A DNA stretch of 64,000 nt from Nocardiopsis sinuspersici (GTDB lineage Bacteria > Actinomycetota > Actinomycetes > Streptosporangiales > Streptosporangiaceae). Every line of letters begins with the position of its first letter. Position 1 is the stretch's first letter. This document shows, in pieces, positions 24,372 through 33,178 of the stretch. Position numbers and translations under genes: made by a program. Under the pieces are notes generated by a model. That model did not search any database. It worked only from the letters and a program-made list of their open reading frames with translations, and had not been told where the DNA came from. The stretch lies in NCBI GenBank assembly GCA_008638415.1, contig VWVT01000001.1, forward strand, positions 186,001-250,000. Reading direction: 5' to 3'.

Positions 24372-25574
24372 CTAGGGGCGCCCGTGCGCGACCGGCACCA
24401 CCGCGACGGCGGCGGCGGAGAAGACCGCGGCCACCGCGAAGACGGCGGGCAGGCCCGCGAGGGTGATCACGGCCGCCATGAGTACCGGGGTCAGCGTCGT
24501 GCTGATGGCCTGGAGCCAGTTCTGCACGGCCAGGGCCCTCCCGGCCCAGGAGGTGCCCGCGATCTCCGCGACGGCGGTGAAGGTCAGACCGTTGTGCCAC
24601 ATCGTCAGGACCAGGCAGAGCAGGACCATCGGCACCGCCGTCCAGGCCCAGGCGTTCGGCAGCGCGGTGAGCAGGACCAGGCAGGTCCCGGAGGCGACCG
24701 CCAACCACCGCACCGGCCGCATCCGGTTCCCGGTCCGGTCCGACCGGACGCCGAGCAGCAGTCGCCCGGCGGCCCCGGGCACCTGTGCCGCCGCGACGAT
24801 CGCGCCCGCGGCGGGCGCGCCCCACCCCTGCTCCTGGACCAGGTAGATGACCGCGTAGGTCATGAGGGTGATCTGCGGGACCCCGAGCAGCATGCTCACG
24901 CCGTGTACCCGCCAGACGGCCCCGTGACGGTAGGGCGATCCGGCCGGGGAGGCCGGCGCGCGCTCCGTGTCCCCCGCCCCGTCCGGCGCCGGGGCGCGCA
25001 CCGGGGCGTCCACGGGCGGCTCCGCGGGCATCATCAGCACGAGCGCAACCGCGAGGAGCGCGAGCACGGCCGGGATCGTCATCGCCCCGACGAACCCCCA
25101 CGCCTCGGCCGCTCCGGGGAGCACCAGGCCGGAGACGCCCACGCCCAGGGGCAGCGCCGACTGCCGGACGCCCATGGCCAGACCGCGCTCCCCCGCCGGG
25201 AACCAGGTCAGCACCAGCCGCCCGCTCGCGGCGTTGACCGGACCGCCGACCGCTCCCACCAGCAGCAGGACCACGGCGGCGCTCCACAGGTGCGAGACGG
25301 ACCAGAGCAGCCCGAGCGCGCCCGCCGTGAGGACCAGGCTCAGCGCCATCGTCCACCGCTCCCCGGCCCGGTCGATCACCAGTCCCCAGAACAGGAGCGT
25401 GAGCAGCAGCCCGAGCGACGGCAGCCCGGCCAGCACCCCGGCCTGCGCCGTCGTGACCCCGAAGGCCTCCCGCAGCTGCGGCAGCACGACGGGCACGCCG
25501 AACATCGCCGACACACTGGCCACCTGCGCCACCATGCTGACGGACAGGACGGCCCAACGGCTGCGCACGAGCAT
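24372..25574 (-). CDS. MFS transporter
   Basis: A 400-residue major facilitator with 12 predicted spans and a cytoplasmic central loop at about residues 185-215. The loop 2-3 motif appears as GLVIDRAGERWTM (variant of G-x3-D-R-x-G-R), and a second RLLLGVRSDRTGNRMRP lies after span 8. Overall it resembles the cyanate/monocarboxylate-like branch. Substrate and direction are unknown. It starts at an ATG facing the GH13 gene on the opposite strand with 166 bp between. Confidence 0.87.
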   Translation of the reverse strand: MLVRSRWAVLSVSMVAQVASVSAMFGVPVVLPQLREAFGVTTAQAGVLAGLPSLGLLLTLLFWGLVIDRAGERWTMALSLVLTAGALGLLWSVSHLWSAAVVLLLVGAVGGPVNAASGRLVLTWFPAGERGLAMGVRQSALPLGVGVSGLVLPGAAEAWGFVGAMTIPAVLALLAVALVLMMPAEPPVDAPVRAPAPDGAGDTERAPASPAGSPYRHGAVWRVHGVSMLLGVPQITLMTYAVIYLVQEQGWGAPAAGAIVAAAQVPGAAGRLLLGVRSDRTGNRMRPVRWLAVASGTCLVLLTALPNAWAWTAVPMVLLCLVLTMWHNGLTFTAVAEIAGTSWAGRALAVQNWLQAISTTLTPVLMAAVITLAGLPAVFAVAAVFSAAAVAVVPVAHGRP

Positions 25575-25740
25575 CCCGACAGCCTAGGGAGGGGAGGGAC
25601 ACCGCCGGCGGCGGGGCCGGCCCGGCGCATCCGGGCCGGAGGGCCGGAGGCCGCCTCACCTCCCGCCACCGGTACGTGTTCGCTCCGTCGACCGTGGGCA
25701 GTGCTGACTACGTCTTCGGGGATCGGTATTGGAGAGTGAG

Positions 25741-27369
25741 ATGCAGCCACTGTGGTACCGCAACAGCGCCGTCTACGCCGTCGACCCGGTCCTGTTCAAC
25801 GACTCCGACGGCGACGGCTGGGGCGACCTGCGCGGTCTGACCCAGCGGCTCGACCACGTGCGCGGGCTCGGCGCCACGTGCCTGTGGCTGCTGCCCTTCT
25901 ACACCTCGCCGTTCCGCGACGGGGGATACGACGTCAACGACCACCTCGCGGTCGATCCGAGGCTGGGCGACCTCCCCGACTTCGTGGAGCTGCTGGAGAA
26001 GGCCGAGGAGATCGGTCTGCGGGTCATCATCGACCTCGTCTTCCAGCACACCTCGGACCAGCACCCGTGGTTCCAGGAGGCGCGCCACGACCGCACGTCC
26101 CCCTACCGGGACTACTACGTGTGGGCGGACGAGCCGCACGAGACCGACGTCGAGCCCATCTTCCCCACGGTCGAGGACGACGTCTGGACGTGGGACGAGG
26201 AGGCGCAGCAGTACTACCGGCACGTCTTCTACCGCCACGAGCCCGACCTGAACCTGGCGAACCCGCGGGTACGCGAGGAGATGTACAGGGTCATGGCGTT
26301 CTGGCTCCGGCTCGGCGTCTCCGGGTTCCGCGTCGACGCGGTGCCCTACATGGTCGAGCGGGCGCGGGAGGCCGACCCGGCCGAGGACGGGCGGTGGCTG
26401 CTGCGCGAGATGCGCGACTTCGTGTCACTGCGCCGGCCCAACGCGGTGCTGATCGGCGAGGTCGACGTTCCGATCGGCGAGTACGACGACTACTTCGCCG
26501 ACGGACAGGGCCTGACGATGCTGCTGGACTTCTGGCTCAACAACCACCTCTTCCTCGCGCTCGCCCGCTCCGACGGCGAGCCCCTCGCGCGGGCGCTGCG
26601 CGAGCAGCCGCCACCGCCGAGGTTCGGGCAGTACGCGAACTGGCTGCGCCACCACGACGAGCTCGACCTCGAACGCCTCGGCGACGCGGACCGCGAGGAG
26701 GTCATGCGCGCCTTCGCCCCCGAACGGTCGATGCGCGCCTACGGACGCGGCATCCGCCGGAGGCTGGCCCCCATCCTCGGCGGCGACGAACGCCGGATCC
26801 TGATGGCGCACGCCCTGATGCTGTCGCTGCCCGGCACCCCCCTGCTGTACTACGGCGAGGAGATCGGCATGGGCGACGAGCTGGCCCGTCCCGAACGCCT
26901 GGCCGTGCGCACGCCGATGCAGTGGTCCGACGACGCCGGCGCCGGCTTCTCGACGGCGCCCCCCGAACGCCTGGCGGCGCCGCTCATCACCGGCGGACGC
27001 TACGGCCACGAGCGCGTCAACGTCTACGCCCAGACGCTGCGCCACGACAGCCTGCTCTCGAAGACCGGCAACCTGGTGCGCACGCGTCTGGGGCTGCGCG
27101 AGCTCGGGCTCGGCCGGACCCGCGTCCTCGACGTCGGCCGCCGTGCGGTGCTGGCGCTGCGCCACGACCACGAGGGGTCCACCGTCATCACGGTCGTCAA
27201 CCTCTCCGCCGACGACGTCGAGGTGAAGGTCCCCGAGGGCGAGGGCGACGGCCTGGTGGACGTCCTCGCCGACACCGGCTATCCGCCGTTCGACGCCGGC
27301 ACCCGGACGCTGGGGCTGAGCGGTTACGGCTACCGCTGGCTCCGGCCGCGCCAGCACCTGGTCGGGTGA
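25741..27369 (+). CDS. GH13 alpha-amylase family protein, trehalose synthase-like
   Basis: A 542-residue glycoside hydrolase family 13 protein. It resembles maltose alpha-D-glucosyltransferase (trehalose synthase), which interconverts maltose and trehalose in the cytoplasm. The N-terminal signature WYRNSAVYAVDPVLFNDSDG is close to TreS. The catalytic triad is visible: Asp in GFRVDAVPYM, Glu in AVLIGEVDVP and Asp in LRHHDELDLERL. The C-terminal beta domain ends LSGYGYRWLRP. The start ATG at 25741 has GGAG seven bases upstream; a TTG twelve bases earlier is less likely. Related enzymes also act as alpha-glucosidases, so exact activity is unproven. It stands alone. Confidence 0.87.
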   Translation: MQPLWYRNSAVYAVDPVLFNDSDGDGWGDLRGLTQRLDHVRGLGATCLWLLPFYTSPFRDGGYDVNDHLAVDPRLGDLPDFVELLEKAEEIGLRVIIDLVFQHTSDQHPWFQEARHDRTSPYRDYYVWADEPHETDVEPIFPTVEDDVWTWDEEAQQYYRHVFYRHEPDLNLANPRVREEMYRVMAFWLRLGVSGFRVDAVPYMVERAREADPAEDGRWLLREMRDFVSLRRPNAVLIGEVDVPIGEYDDYFADGQGLTMLLDFWLNNHLFLALARSDGEPLARALREQPPPPRFGQYANWLRHHDELDLERLGDADREEVMRAFAPERSMRAYGRGIRRRLAPILGGDERRILMAHALMLSLPGTPLLYYGEEIGMGDELARPERLAVRTPMQWSDDAGAGFSTAPPERLAAPLITGGRYGHERVNVYAQTLRHDSLLSKTGNLVRTRLGLRELGLGRTRVLDVGRRAVLALRHDHEGSTVITVVNLSADDVEVKVPEGEGDGLVDVLADTGYPPFDAGTRTLGLSGYGYRWLRPRQHLVG

Positions 27370-27439
27370 GCGGCGGACGGGGCACACCCCACCGCTCCCA
27401 GCACGGACGCCGCACGTCCACGGCCGCCTCGGCGACCAG

Positions 27440-28211
27440 CGGCACGGTCACCGGGCCGCGGCCTTCGAGCTGCCCGGTGAGCGCGCGTACGAGGCCGGGG
27501 TGACCCTGGAGACCGGGCGCACGGTGGCCTCGGTGGAGGACACCGAGGACACCGCGTACACGCACCTGGCCGACGGCACCGTGGTGGAGAGCGACGTGGT
27601 CATCGCCGCCGACGGCCTGCGCTCCGTCGTGCGGGAGCAGGCCATCGGTGATTCCACCGTGGACTCCGGCTACGTCGCCTACCGGAGCGCCCTGCCCCTG
27701 CCCGAGGGGAGGAGCCCGCGAACGAGGTCGTGGCCCGGATCGGCCCCGGCTGCCACTTCGTCCGCTGTCCCCTGCGCCAGGGGAACATGCTCAACTTCGC
27801 CGCGGTCCTCCGCAGCCCCGCCTTCGACCGCGGCGAGACCGGGTGGGGAGGTCCCGAGGAGCTGGACGCCGCCTTCGCCGACTGCTGCGACGCGGTGCAC
27901 TCGGCCATGGAGCACCTGTGGCGGAACCAGTGGTGGCCGATGGCCGACCGGGAGCCGATCTCCGGCTGGGTGGACGGACGCACCGTCCTGGTCGGCGACG
28001 CCGCCCACCCCGTGCTCCAGTACCCGGCGCAGGGCGCGTGCCAGGCGCTGGAGGCCTTCGCCGAACGGCGGACGCCCCGTACCGAGCGGGTGCGGCGCAC
28101 CGCCCGCGTGTGGGGCGAGATCTGGCGCGTGGACGACGTGGGCCGGACCCTCGCAACGAGCTCTTCCAGACGCGTGACGAGTCCAGCTACAAGTACACCG
28201 ACTGGCTGTAG
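27440..28211 (+). pseudogene. Broken FAD-dependent aromatic monooxygenase
   Basis: Remains of a flavoprotein hydroxylase of the 3-hydroxybenzoate 6-monooxygenase/salicylate hydroxylase type. The first segment reads VTLETGRTVASVEDTED and ESDVVIAADGLRSVVRE. A frameshift near 27720 leads to the second, ARIGPGCHFVRCPLRQG and the FAD motif VLVGDAAHPVLQYPAQGACQ. An internal deletion removes the part after GACQALE. A last shift near 28150 gives the end NELFQTRDESSYKYTDWL. The N-terminal GxGxxG dinucleotide fold is missing. At least four lesions make it inactive. Confidence 0.85.
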
Positions 28212-28234
28212 GCCTCGTAGCGGACGGGAGCACC

Positions 28235-28286
28235 GACGGCCCGGCGGCGCGGGTTCCCCGAGGGGAGTCCGCGCCGCCGGGCCGTC
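28235..28286 (+). terminator. Long hairpin after the monooxygenase relic
   Basis: A perfect 18-bp GC stem (28235-28252 with 28269-28286) encloses a 16-nt loop that can itself form TCCCC/GGGGA. It is followed by TTCC. It begins 23 bases after the relic's stop codon. Confidence 0.75.
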
Positions 28287-28442
28287 TTCCTCGCCGAACG
28301 CGGACCTCATCGGGGAAACGACCTGTTCCGTGTCCGACCGCCCCTCACCCCGTTGTCAGCGTGTTCGCGCCGACATACCTTCGCGTGGCCAGCAGTGACC
28401 AACGACGGACCGTCCGTGTTGGTACGAACGAAAGGCACCGCA

Positions 28443-29834
28443 GTGGCTACGAAAGCGCACCGCCTCACCACGGTCACCGCCCTCGGAGTCAGCGCCGCAC
28501 TCGGGATCAGTACCGCACTCGCCTCCCCCGCCGCGCTGGCCTCCCCCGCCGACGACGCCCTGCTCCCGGTCCCCGTCCCCGAGATCGAGGGCCCCCTTCC
28601 CGGAAGCGTTCCCGGCGACCCCCTCGCCGACGACGTCGAGGACACCTACCCCTTCTTCTCCACGACCGAGAACCTCGACCTCTACGACTACGTGGAGGAG
28701 GAGTTCGTCATCTCCGGGACCGCCAACCGGTACTCCGGCGGGGAGGTCGTCTCCGAGCACCCCTACCGGACCCGGGTCGTGGTCCGCCGCCCCGACGATC
28801 CGCGCGACTCCAACGGCACCGCGCTCACCGAGTGGCAGAACGTCAGCGCGGGCAGCGACCTGGACGCCCTCTGGGGGCCCAGCGCCAAGCACATCATGCG
28901 CTCGGGCTACACCTGGGTGGGGGTGTCCGCGCAGAACGTCGGCGTCTCCCATCTGACGGAGTGGAGCCCCGCGCGCTACGGCCGGCTGGACGTCACGGAC
29001 GGCGGCACCGTCGGCGGCGACCAGCTCTCCTACGACGTCTTCTCGCAGGCGGCGCAGGCCCTGCGCTCCTCCGGCGACCTCACCGGCGGGATCGGGATCG
29101 ACCAGGTCCTGGCCATCGGGGCGTCGCAGTCCGCGGGCCGCATGACGGTCTACTACGAGGAGGTCCTTCCCCACATCGAGCCGGTCTTCGACGGGTACGG
29201 CTTCGTCGTGGGCACGGCCCCCGAGGCCGACCGCACCGAACCGGTGTTCCAGGTGCTGTCGGAGACCGACGTCGCCTGGATCGGTCCGGCGGAGGACACC
29301 GGGACCTTCCGCCGCTGGGAGGTGGCGGGCACCGCGCACTCGGGCTGGGCCGGAAGGCGGGCGCGTGCGGAGATCGAGGAACGCGACTTCGGCCGGCAGT
29401 CGCAGTACGACTGCGTCGAGCCGCCGTTCAGCCGCGCGCCGCTGCACCACGTGCTCAACGCCTCCTACGACCACCTCAGTGCGTGGGCCTCGGACGGGAC
29501 CCCGCCGCCGAGCGCGGAGCCGATCGCGCGCACCGGCCAGGGGGAGATCGTCCGGGACGGGGACGGGTTCGCCGAGGGAGGCATCCGTCTCTCCCAGGTG
29601 GAGGTGCCCACGGCGCTGAACACCGGCGACAACGCCCCGGCGAACCCGGAGGACTACTTCTGTGTGCTGTTCGGCTCGCACGTCCCCTTCGACGAGGACG
29701 AGCTGGTGGAGCGCTACCGGAGCCACGCGCAGTACGTGTGGGAGGTCAACCGCGTGGAGAACGAGAACGTGCGCGAGGGCTACGTCACGCGTGCCGACTC
29801 CCTGCGGACCAGGCTGGAGGCCTCGCGCCGCTGA
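28443..29834 (+). CDS. Secreted alpha/beta hydrolase domain protein
   Basis: A 463-residue exported protein. The GTG start at 28443 has GAAAGG upstream and gives a clean signal peptide (VTALGVSAALGISTALASPA). The mature part matches a family usually annotated as alpha/beta hydrolase domain, with the nucleophile elbow AIGASQSAGRM and a likely catalytic His in VAGTAHSGWAG. A second conserved stretch is LHHVLNASYDHLSAW. Substrates of the family are poorly known. It is transcribed alone and followed by a hairpin and a degenerate palindromic repeat. Confidence 0.82.
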   Translation: MATKAHRLTTVTALGVSAALGISTALASPAALASPADDALLPVPVPEIEGPLPGSVPGDPLADDVEDTYPFFSTTENLDLYDYVEEEFVISGTANRYSGGEVVSEHPYRTRVVVRRPDDPRDSNGTALTEWQNVSAGSDLDALWGPSAKHIMRSGYTWVGVSAQNVGVSHLTEWSPARYGRLDVTDGGTVGGDQLSYDVFSQAAQALRSSGDLTGGIGIDQVLAIGASQSAGRMTVYYEEVLPHIEPVFDGYGFVVGTAPEADRTEPVFQVLSETDVAWIGPAEDTGTFRRWEVAGTAHSGWAGRRARAEIEERDFGRQSQYDCVEPPFSRAPLHHVLNASYDHLSAWASDGTPPPSAEPIARTGQGEIVRDGDGFAEGGIRLSQVEVPTALNTGDNAPANPEDYFCVLFGSHVPFDEDELVERYRSHAQYVWEVNRVENENVREGYVTRADSLRTRLEASRR

Positions 29835-29844
29835 CCGAACGTGC

Positions 29845-29876
29845 GGCCGGACGGGAGGGCACCTCCCGGTCCGGCC
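29845..29876 (+). terminator. Hairpin terminator after secreted hydrolase
   Basis: GGCCGGACGGGAGG pairs with CCTCCC-GGTCCGGCC around a short loop, with one bulged G. It starts 11 bases after the stop codon. Confidence 0.65.
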
Positions 29877-29885
29877 CACTCCAGC

Positions 29886-29940
29886 GTGATCCTGTACTCA
29901 CGGCGGGGCCGGGCGGGACGCGCTACAGGTACGGGACCGC
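29886..29940. repeat. Degenerate copy of the galE-galK palindrome
   Basis: The left arm, GTGATCCTGTACTCACGGCG, matches the left arm at 50732 with scattered changes, and the right arm, CGCTACAGGTACGGGACCGC, matches 50770-50789. Nearly all differences are transitions that replace A/T with G/C here. In RNA, many changed pairs remain Watson-Crick or G-U. Confidence 0.6.
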
Positions 29941-30167
29941 CGCGAAGGAGACCTCCTGGTTCACACCGGCGACGCCTCCGGCCGGTCCACCGACCGGTGG
30001 GGCCGAAGATCCCGCCCTCCTCGACGGCAAGGGCACATCGTCGACGGCGGCCTTCTCCCCGTGGCGCTCGTGCGGGTTCCCGGCGTCGGTGGTCGGCGTG
30101 TCCCGGGCATCGCCCGGAGGGGTGTCCCGCGGACCGCCCGCACGGCCACGGGACCGGCGGATCGCGC

Positions 30168-30189
30168 GGGCCGACCGATCGGTCGGCCC
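30168..30189. promoter_or_regulatory. 22-bp perfect palindrome upstream of MFS gene
   Basis: GGGCCGACCGA followed by TCGGTCGGCCC, with no spacer, 126 bases before the MFS start. The symmetry suits a homodimeric repressor. The cognate regulator is not identified. Confidence 0.5.
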
Positions 30190-30314
30190 GCCCCACCGAT
30201 CGGCCCGGGGGCGGACGCCGCGGCTCGGGGCCGGGACGGGACAATGGGCCCGATGACCGACAGGACCCGCCCCCACGCGCCGACACCCGTCTCCTCCCCG
30301 CCGGAAGGCGCCCG

Positions 30315-31778
30315 GTGAAGCCGACCGGGAGCCCCGCCCGCACGGCCCCCTCACCCGCACGGGTCGTGGCCGCGTCCGCGCTGGTCCTGGCGCTGAGCGG
30401 TCCGGGACAGACCGCGGGTGTCTCCGTGTTCGTCGACCACCTCGTCACCGACCTGGACGTCAGCCGCTCGGCCGTCTCCCTCGCCTACATGTGCGGCACG
30501 CTCAGCGGCGCGCTCGCGCTGCCCTGGCTGGGGCGGGCCGTCGACAGGTTCGGGGTCCAGCGGGTCCTGGCCGCCGTGGCGCTGGGTTTCGGCGGGTTCC
30601 TGGTCCTGCTGGCCTGCGTGCAGGGCCTGGTGGGGCTGACCGCCGGCTTCGTCGGGGTGCGCGCCCTGGGCCAGGGCGGCATGTCGCTGATCGCCAGCAC
30701 CGCCGTCGCGATCTCGGTGACCCGCGGCCGGGGCACCCTGCTCGGGCTCACCACCTCGGCGGGGAGCGCGGGGATCTCGCTGTTCCCGCTGGTCGCCGAG
30801 CAGGTGGTCTCCGTGCTGGGCTGGCGGTACACCTTCGCCGCCGAGGCACTGCTCATCTGGGTGGTCGTGCTGCCCCTGGCGTTCTGGGGCCTGCGCGGGG
30901 TCGCCCGGGTGCCCGAGCGGACCGGGGAGCCCGCGGAGCCCGGGAGGTCCGGGGAAGCCGGGGAGCCCGGGAGGTCCGGGGAAGCCGGGGAGCCCGGGAG
31001 GTCCGGGGAAGCCGGGGAGCCCGGGAGGTCCGGGGAAGCCGGGGAGCCCGGGAGGTCCGGGGAAGCCGGGGGGCCCGGGAGGTCCGGGGAAGCCGGGGGG
31101 CCCGGGAGGTCCGGGGAGCTGGAGGAGCCCGTACACGCGGAGCCGGCCGCGACCGCCGAACCGGAGTGGCCGCTGCGGGCGATCGTGCGCACCTCCGTCT
31201 TCTGGGCGCTGACCGGGGCGGTGGCGTGCAGCGGCCTGGTGTCCACCGCGGTGTTCTTCCACCAGATCGCCGTGCTGGGTGAGCAGGGGCTCACCCCGAC
31301 GCAGGCCGCCGCCAACTTCCTGCCCCAGACCGTCGCCGGACTGGGTTCGGCGCTGCTGTTCGGCTCGGCCGCCGACCGGGTGTCCCCCAAGGCGCTGATG
31401 TGCGCGGCCATGGCCATGCACGCTCTGGCGCTCACCCTGTTGCCGCTGGTCTCCCCGGGCCTGGCCGCGGTCCTCTACGGGATGGCGCTGGGCGCCGCGG
31501 CCTCCGGGGCCCGCGCGGTGGAGAACGCCGCGCTGCCCTTCTACTTCGGCACCGCCAACCTCGGCTCCCTGCGCGGGGTGACCCAGTCCGTCGCGGTCGC
31601 CTCCACCGCGGTGGGGCCCATCCTGCTGTCCCTGGCCCACGAATGGGCGGGGTCCTACCGCCCCGGCGTCCTGGGGCTGGCACTGCTCTGCGCGCTGATG
31701 GCGGTCGCGGTGTGCTTCGCCCGGCGGCCCGTGTCCCCGCGCCGGCGCGCGGCAGGAGCCGGACACCGGCGTTCCTGA
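30315..31778 (+). CDS. MFS transporter with collagen-like repeat in central loop
   Basis: A 487-residue major facilitator of the oxalate/formate- or monocarboxylate-antiporter-like type. The GTG at 30315 follows GGAAGG. The first six spans run to about residue 195. The central cytoplasmic loop (about 200-275) is then expanded by seven copies of the nine-residue unit GEPGRSGEA, encoded by a perfect 27-bp tandem repeat. Spans 7-12 follow ([20 protein letters not shown] onward). The motif [16 protein letters not shown] sits between spans 2 and 3. The loop repeat is probably a slippage expansion and unlikely to affect the core fold. Substrate unknown. Confidence 0.87.
   Translation: MKPTGSPARTAPSPARVVAASALVLALSGPGQTAGVSVFVDHLVTDLDVSRSAVSLAYMCGTLSGALALPWLGRAVDRFGVQRVLAAVALGFGGFLVLLACVQGLVGLTAGFVGVRALGQGGMSLIASTAVAISVTRGRGTLLGLTTSAGSAGISLFPLVAEQVVSVLGWRYTFAAEALLIWVVVLPLAFWGLRGVARVPERTGEPAEPGRSGEAGEPGRSGEAGEPGRSGEAGEPGRSGEAGEPGRSGEAGGPGRSGEAGGPGRSGELEEPVHAEPAATAEPEWPLRAIVRTSVFWALTGAVACSGLVSTAVFFHQIAVLGEQGLTPTQAAANFLPQTVAGLGSALLFGSAADRVSPKALMCAAMAMHALALTLLPLVSPGLAAVLYGMALGAAASGARAVENAALPFYFGTANLGSLRGVTQSVAVASTAVGPILLSLAHEWAGSYRPGVLGLALLCALMAVAVCFARRPVSPRRRAAGAGHRRS
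30936..31118. repeat. 27-bp tandem repeat, about 7 units
   Basis: Units start at 30936, 30963, 30990, 31017, 31044, 31071 and 31098. The first five are near identical, and the last two carry an A-to-G change (GEP to GGP). It keeps the MFS reading frame at any copy number. The complement reads as Gly-Pro-Pro collagen-like triplets, a by-product of composition. Confidence 0.95.
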
Positions 31779-32387
31779 CGGGCACGGGGACGCGCGACGG
31801 CGTTCGGTACGAGACCGTGGAGACACACGGGAGCGGCGGTACGCGGTTTACAGAAAGCCCGCACCCGACACATACAGTGGCGAAGGTGGCGGCAGGGGTT
31901 CCTGGTAACCCTGGGGATCCTTTACGCTACCGGTTAGTAACGTCCAAATATGTCCACACTTCTGTTACATTGCCACGACGTACACGCGAGGAAGGGATCG
32001 GATCATGCGAGCGGTGAAACGATCGCCATCCGCTCCCCGTGCGGCGTTCACAGCCGCCCGGACCGTGGACGGACACTGAATCCGGAAGAAGAGAACGAGG
32101 CAGCGATGAGGGATCCCGCCAACCTCGGCACTGCCGGAGGGACGGCACGTCCGCTTCCCTCACCCCGAACCGCAGAGGGGCCGCCGTGCCCGCGGTGACC
32201 TGAGGACCGATCCTCACACGCGGCACCCGGCACGACGCACGCGGGACCGGCACCGTCGGCCCCGCGCGGAACCGGCGGGCACACGTCTTTCGCCATTTCC
32301 AGGATAGTCACTCTCAGTATCCACGTTGTCGTGGTGTGTGCGCCCCCGTGGTGTTTCCCCTCCCGCAACCCCGATTGGAGGCTTCCT
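31779..32387. promoter_or_regulatory. Intergenic region before the globin gene
   Basis: A 609-bp gap. It is unusually AT-rich near 31920-31975, so a promoter may lie there. A short inverted repeat, GGATA-11 nt-TATCC, at 32302-32322 lies 66 bases before the globin start. A 30-codon frame at 32106-32198 lacks coding character. I see no RNA gene. Confidence 0.4.
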
Positions 32388-33068
32388 TTGTCTCCCCGTT
32401 CCATCAAAGAGGTTCCGCTTCCCGCCCCGGCCGTCATCGAAGCGGTCCGGCACTCCTGCTCCTCCTTACCGCCCGGGTCGACCCGCCTGGCCGAGCGCTT
32501 CTACCAGAACCTGTTCTCCATGGCGCCCGAGGTCCGGGCGATGTTCCCCGAGAACATGCGGACCCAGAAGGAGCGCATGGCCTTCGCCCTGCTGGAGGTC
32601 GTCCACTACCTCGACCAGCCCGACGAGGTGGCCGGTTACCTACGGCAACTGGGCGCCCAGCACAGGCGCGAGCTCGCCGTCGAACCCGAGCACTACCCCT
32701 ACGTGGGCCGTGCCCTGGTGCGTGCGGTCAGCGAGATCTCGCCGACCTGGTCCTCCTCCATGAGCTCGGCCTGGGTGATGGTCTACGAGTGGATCACCGC
32801 CAACATGCTCGAGGGCGCGCGCGACGCCGACGCCGGCAGGCCGGCGAAACGCAGCCGCCACGCGGCCGCGCCCTCCGAGTCCCGGCCGGACCAGCCCGCC
32901 CGTTCCGACCGGTCCACCCAGTCCGACCAGCCCGCCCGTTCCGACCGGTCCACCCAGTCCGACCAGCCCGCCCGATCCGACCGGCCCGCACCGCCTGACC
33001 GGCCCCACCGGTCCGACCGGTGGTTCGAGGCACCCGAGGCGACCGGCACCTCCTCGCCGGTCCGCTGA
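32388..33068 (+). CDS. Single-domain globin with repetitive hydrophilic tail
   Basis: A 226-residue protein. Residues about 12-140 form a globin fold (AERFYQNLFSMAPEVRAMFP, then HRRELAVEPEHYPYVGRALV and WVMVYEWITANM), similar to bacterial haemoglobin domains that bind O2 or detoxify NO. There is no FAD/NAD reductase domain. The remaining 80 residues are a disordered Asp/Arg/Ser/Pro-rich tail with the 12-residue repeat DQPARSDRSTQS. The start is TTG at 32388, with GGAGG six bases upstream. The next gene encodes a PPOX-fold flavoprotein, which could be the electron donor; that pairing is inference. Confidence 0.85.
   Translation: MSPRSIKEVPLPAPAVIEAVRHSCSSLPPGSTRLAERFYQNLFSMAPEVRAMFPENMRTQKERMAFALLEVVHYLDQPDEVAGYLRQLGAQHRRELAVEPEHYPYVGRALVRAVSEISPTWSSSMSSAWVMVYEWITANMLEGARDADAGRPAKRSRHAAAPSESRPDQPARSDRSTQSDQPARSDRSTQSDQPARSDRPAPPDRPHRSDRWFEAPEATGTSSPVR
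32889..32984. repeat. 36-bp tandem repeat in globin tail
   Basis: Units start at 32889, 32925 and 32961 (the last is partial and diverges). They encode the 12-residue tail repeat in frame. Confidence 0.85.
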
Positions 33069-33178
33069 CCCGCCGGCCCACGGACCACCCCGGCACCACC
33101 CCACCCTGACTTACCTCCCAGGGCCCACTGCGGTATCGCAGACCCCATCAGCCCCTTTAGTCCCAGTGAGAGGCAGTG

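Larger units (their letters stand above)
29835..30314. promoter_or_regulatory. Intergenic region before the repeat-containing MFS gene
   Basis: A 480-bp gap. In order it holds a terminator hairpin (29845-29876), the degenerate palindromic repeat (29886-29940) and a perfect 22-bp palindrome (30168-30189) with a partial echo, CCGATCGGCC, at 30197. I find no convincing gene. Regulatory content for the MFS gene at 30315 is likely. Confidence 0.5.

Noticed and set aside
30351..31826. Minus-strand frame with perfect Gly-Pro-Pro collagen-like triplets
   Set aside because: It arises from the 27-bp repeat of the MFS gene read backwards; the flanks lack coding character and the MFS frame is clear.
32106..32198. 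30-codon frame upstream of the globin gene
   Set aside because: No good ribosome binding site, Pro/Gly/Arg composition, no family; treated as non-coding.
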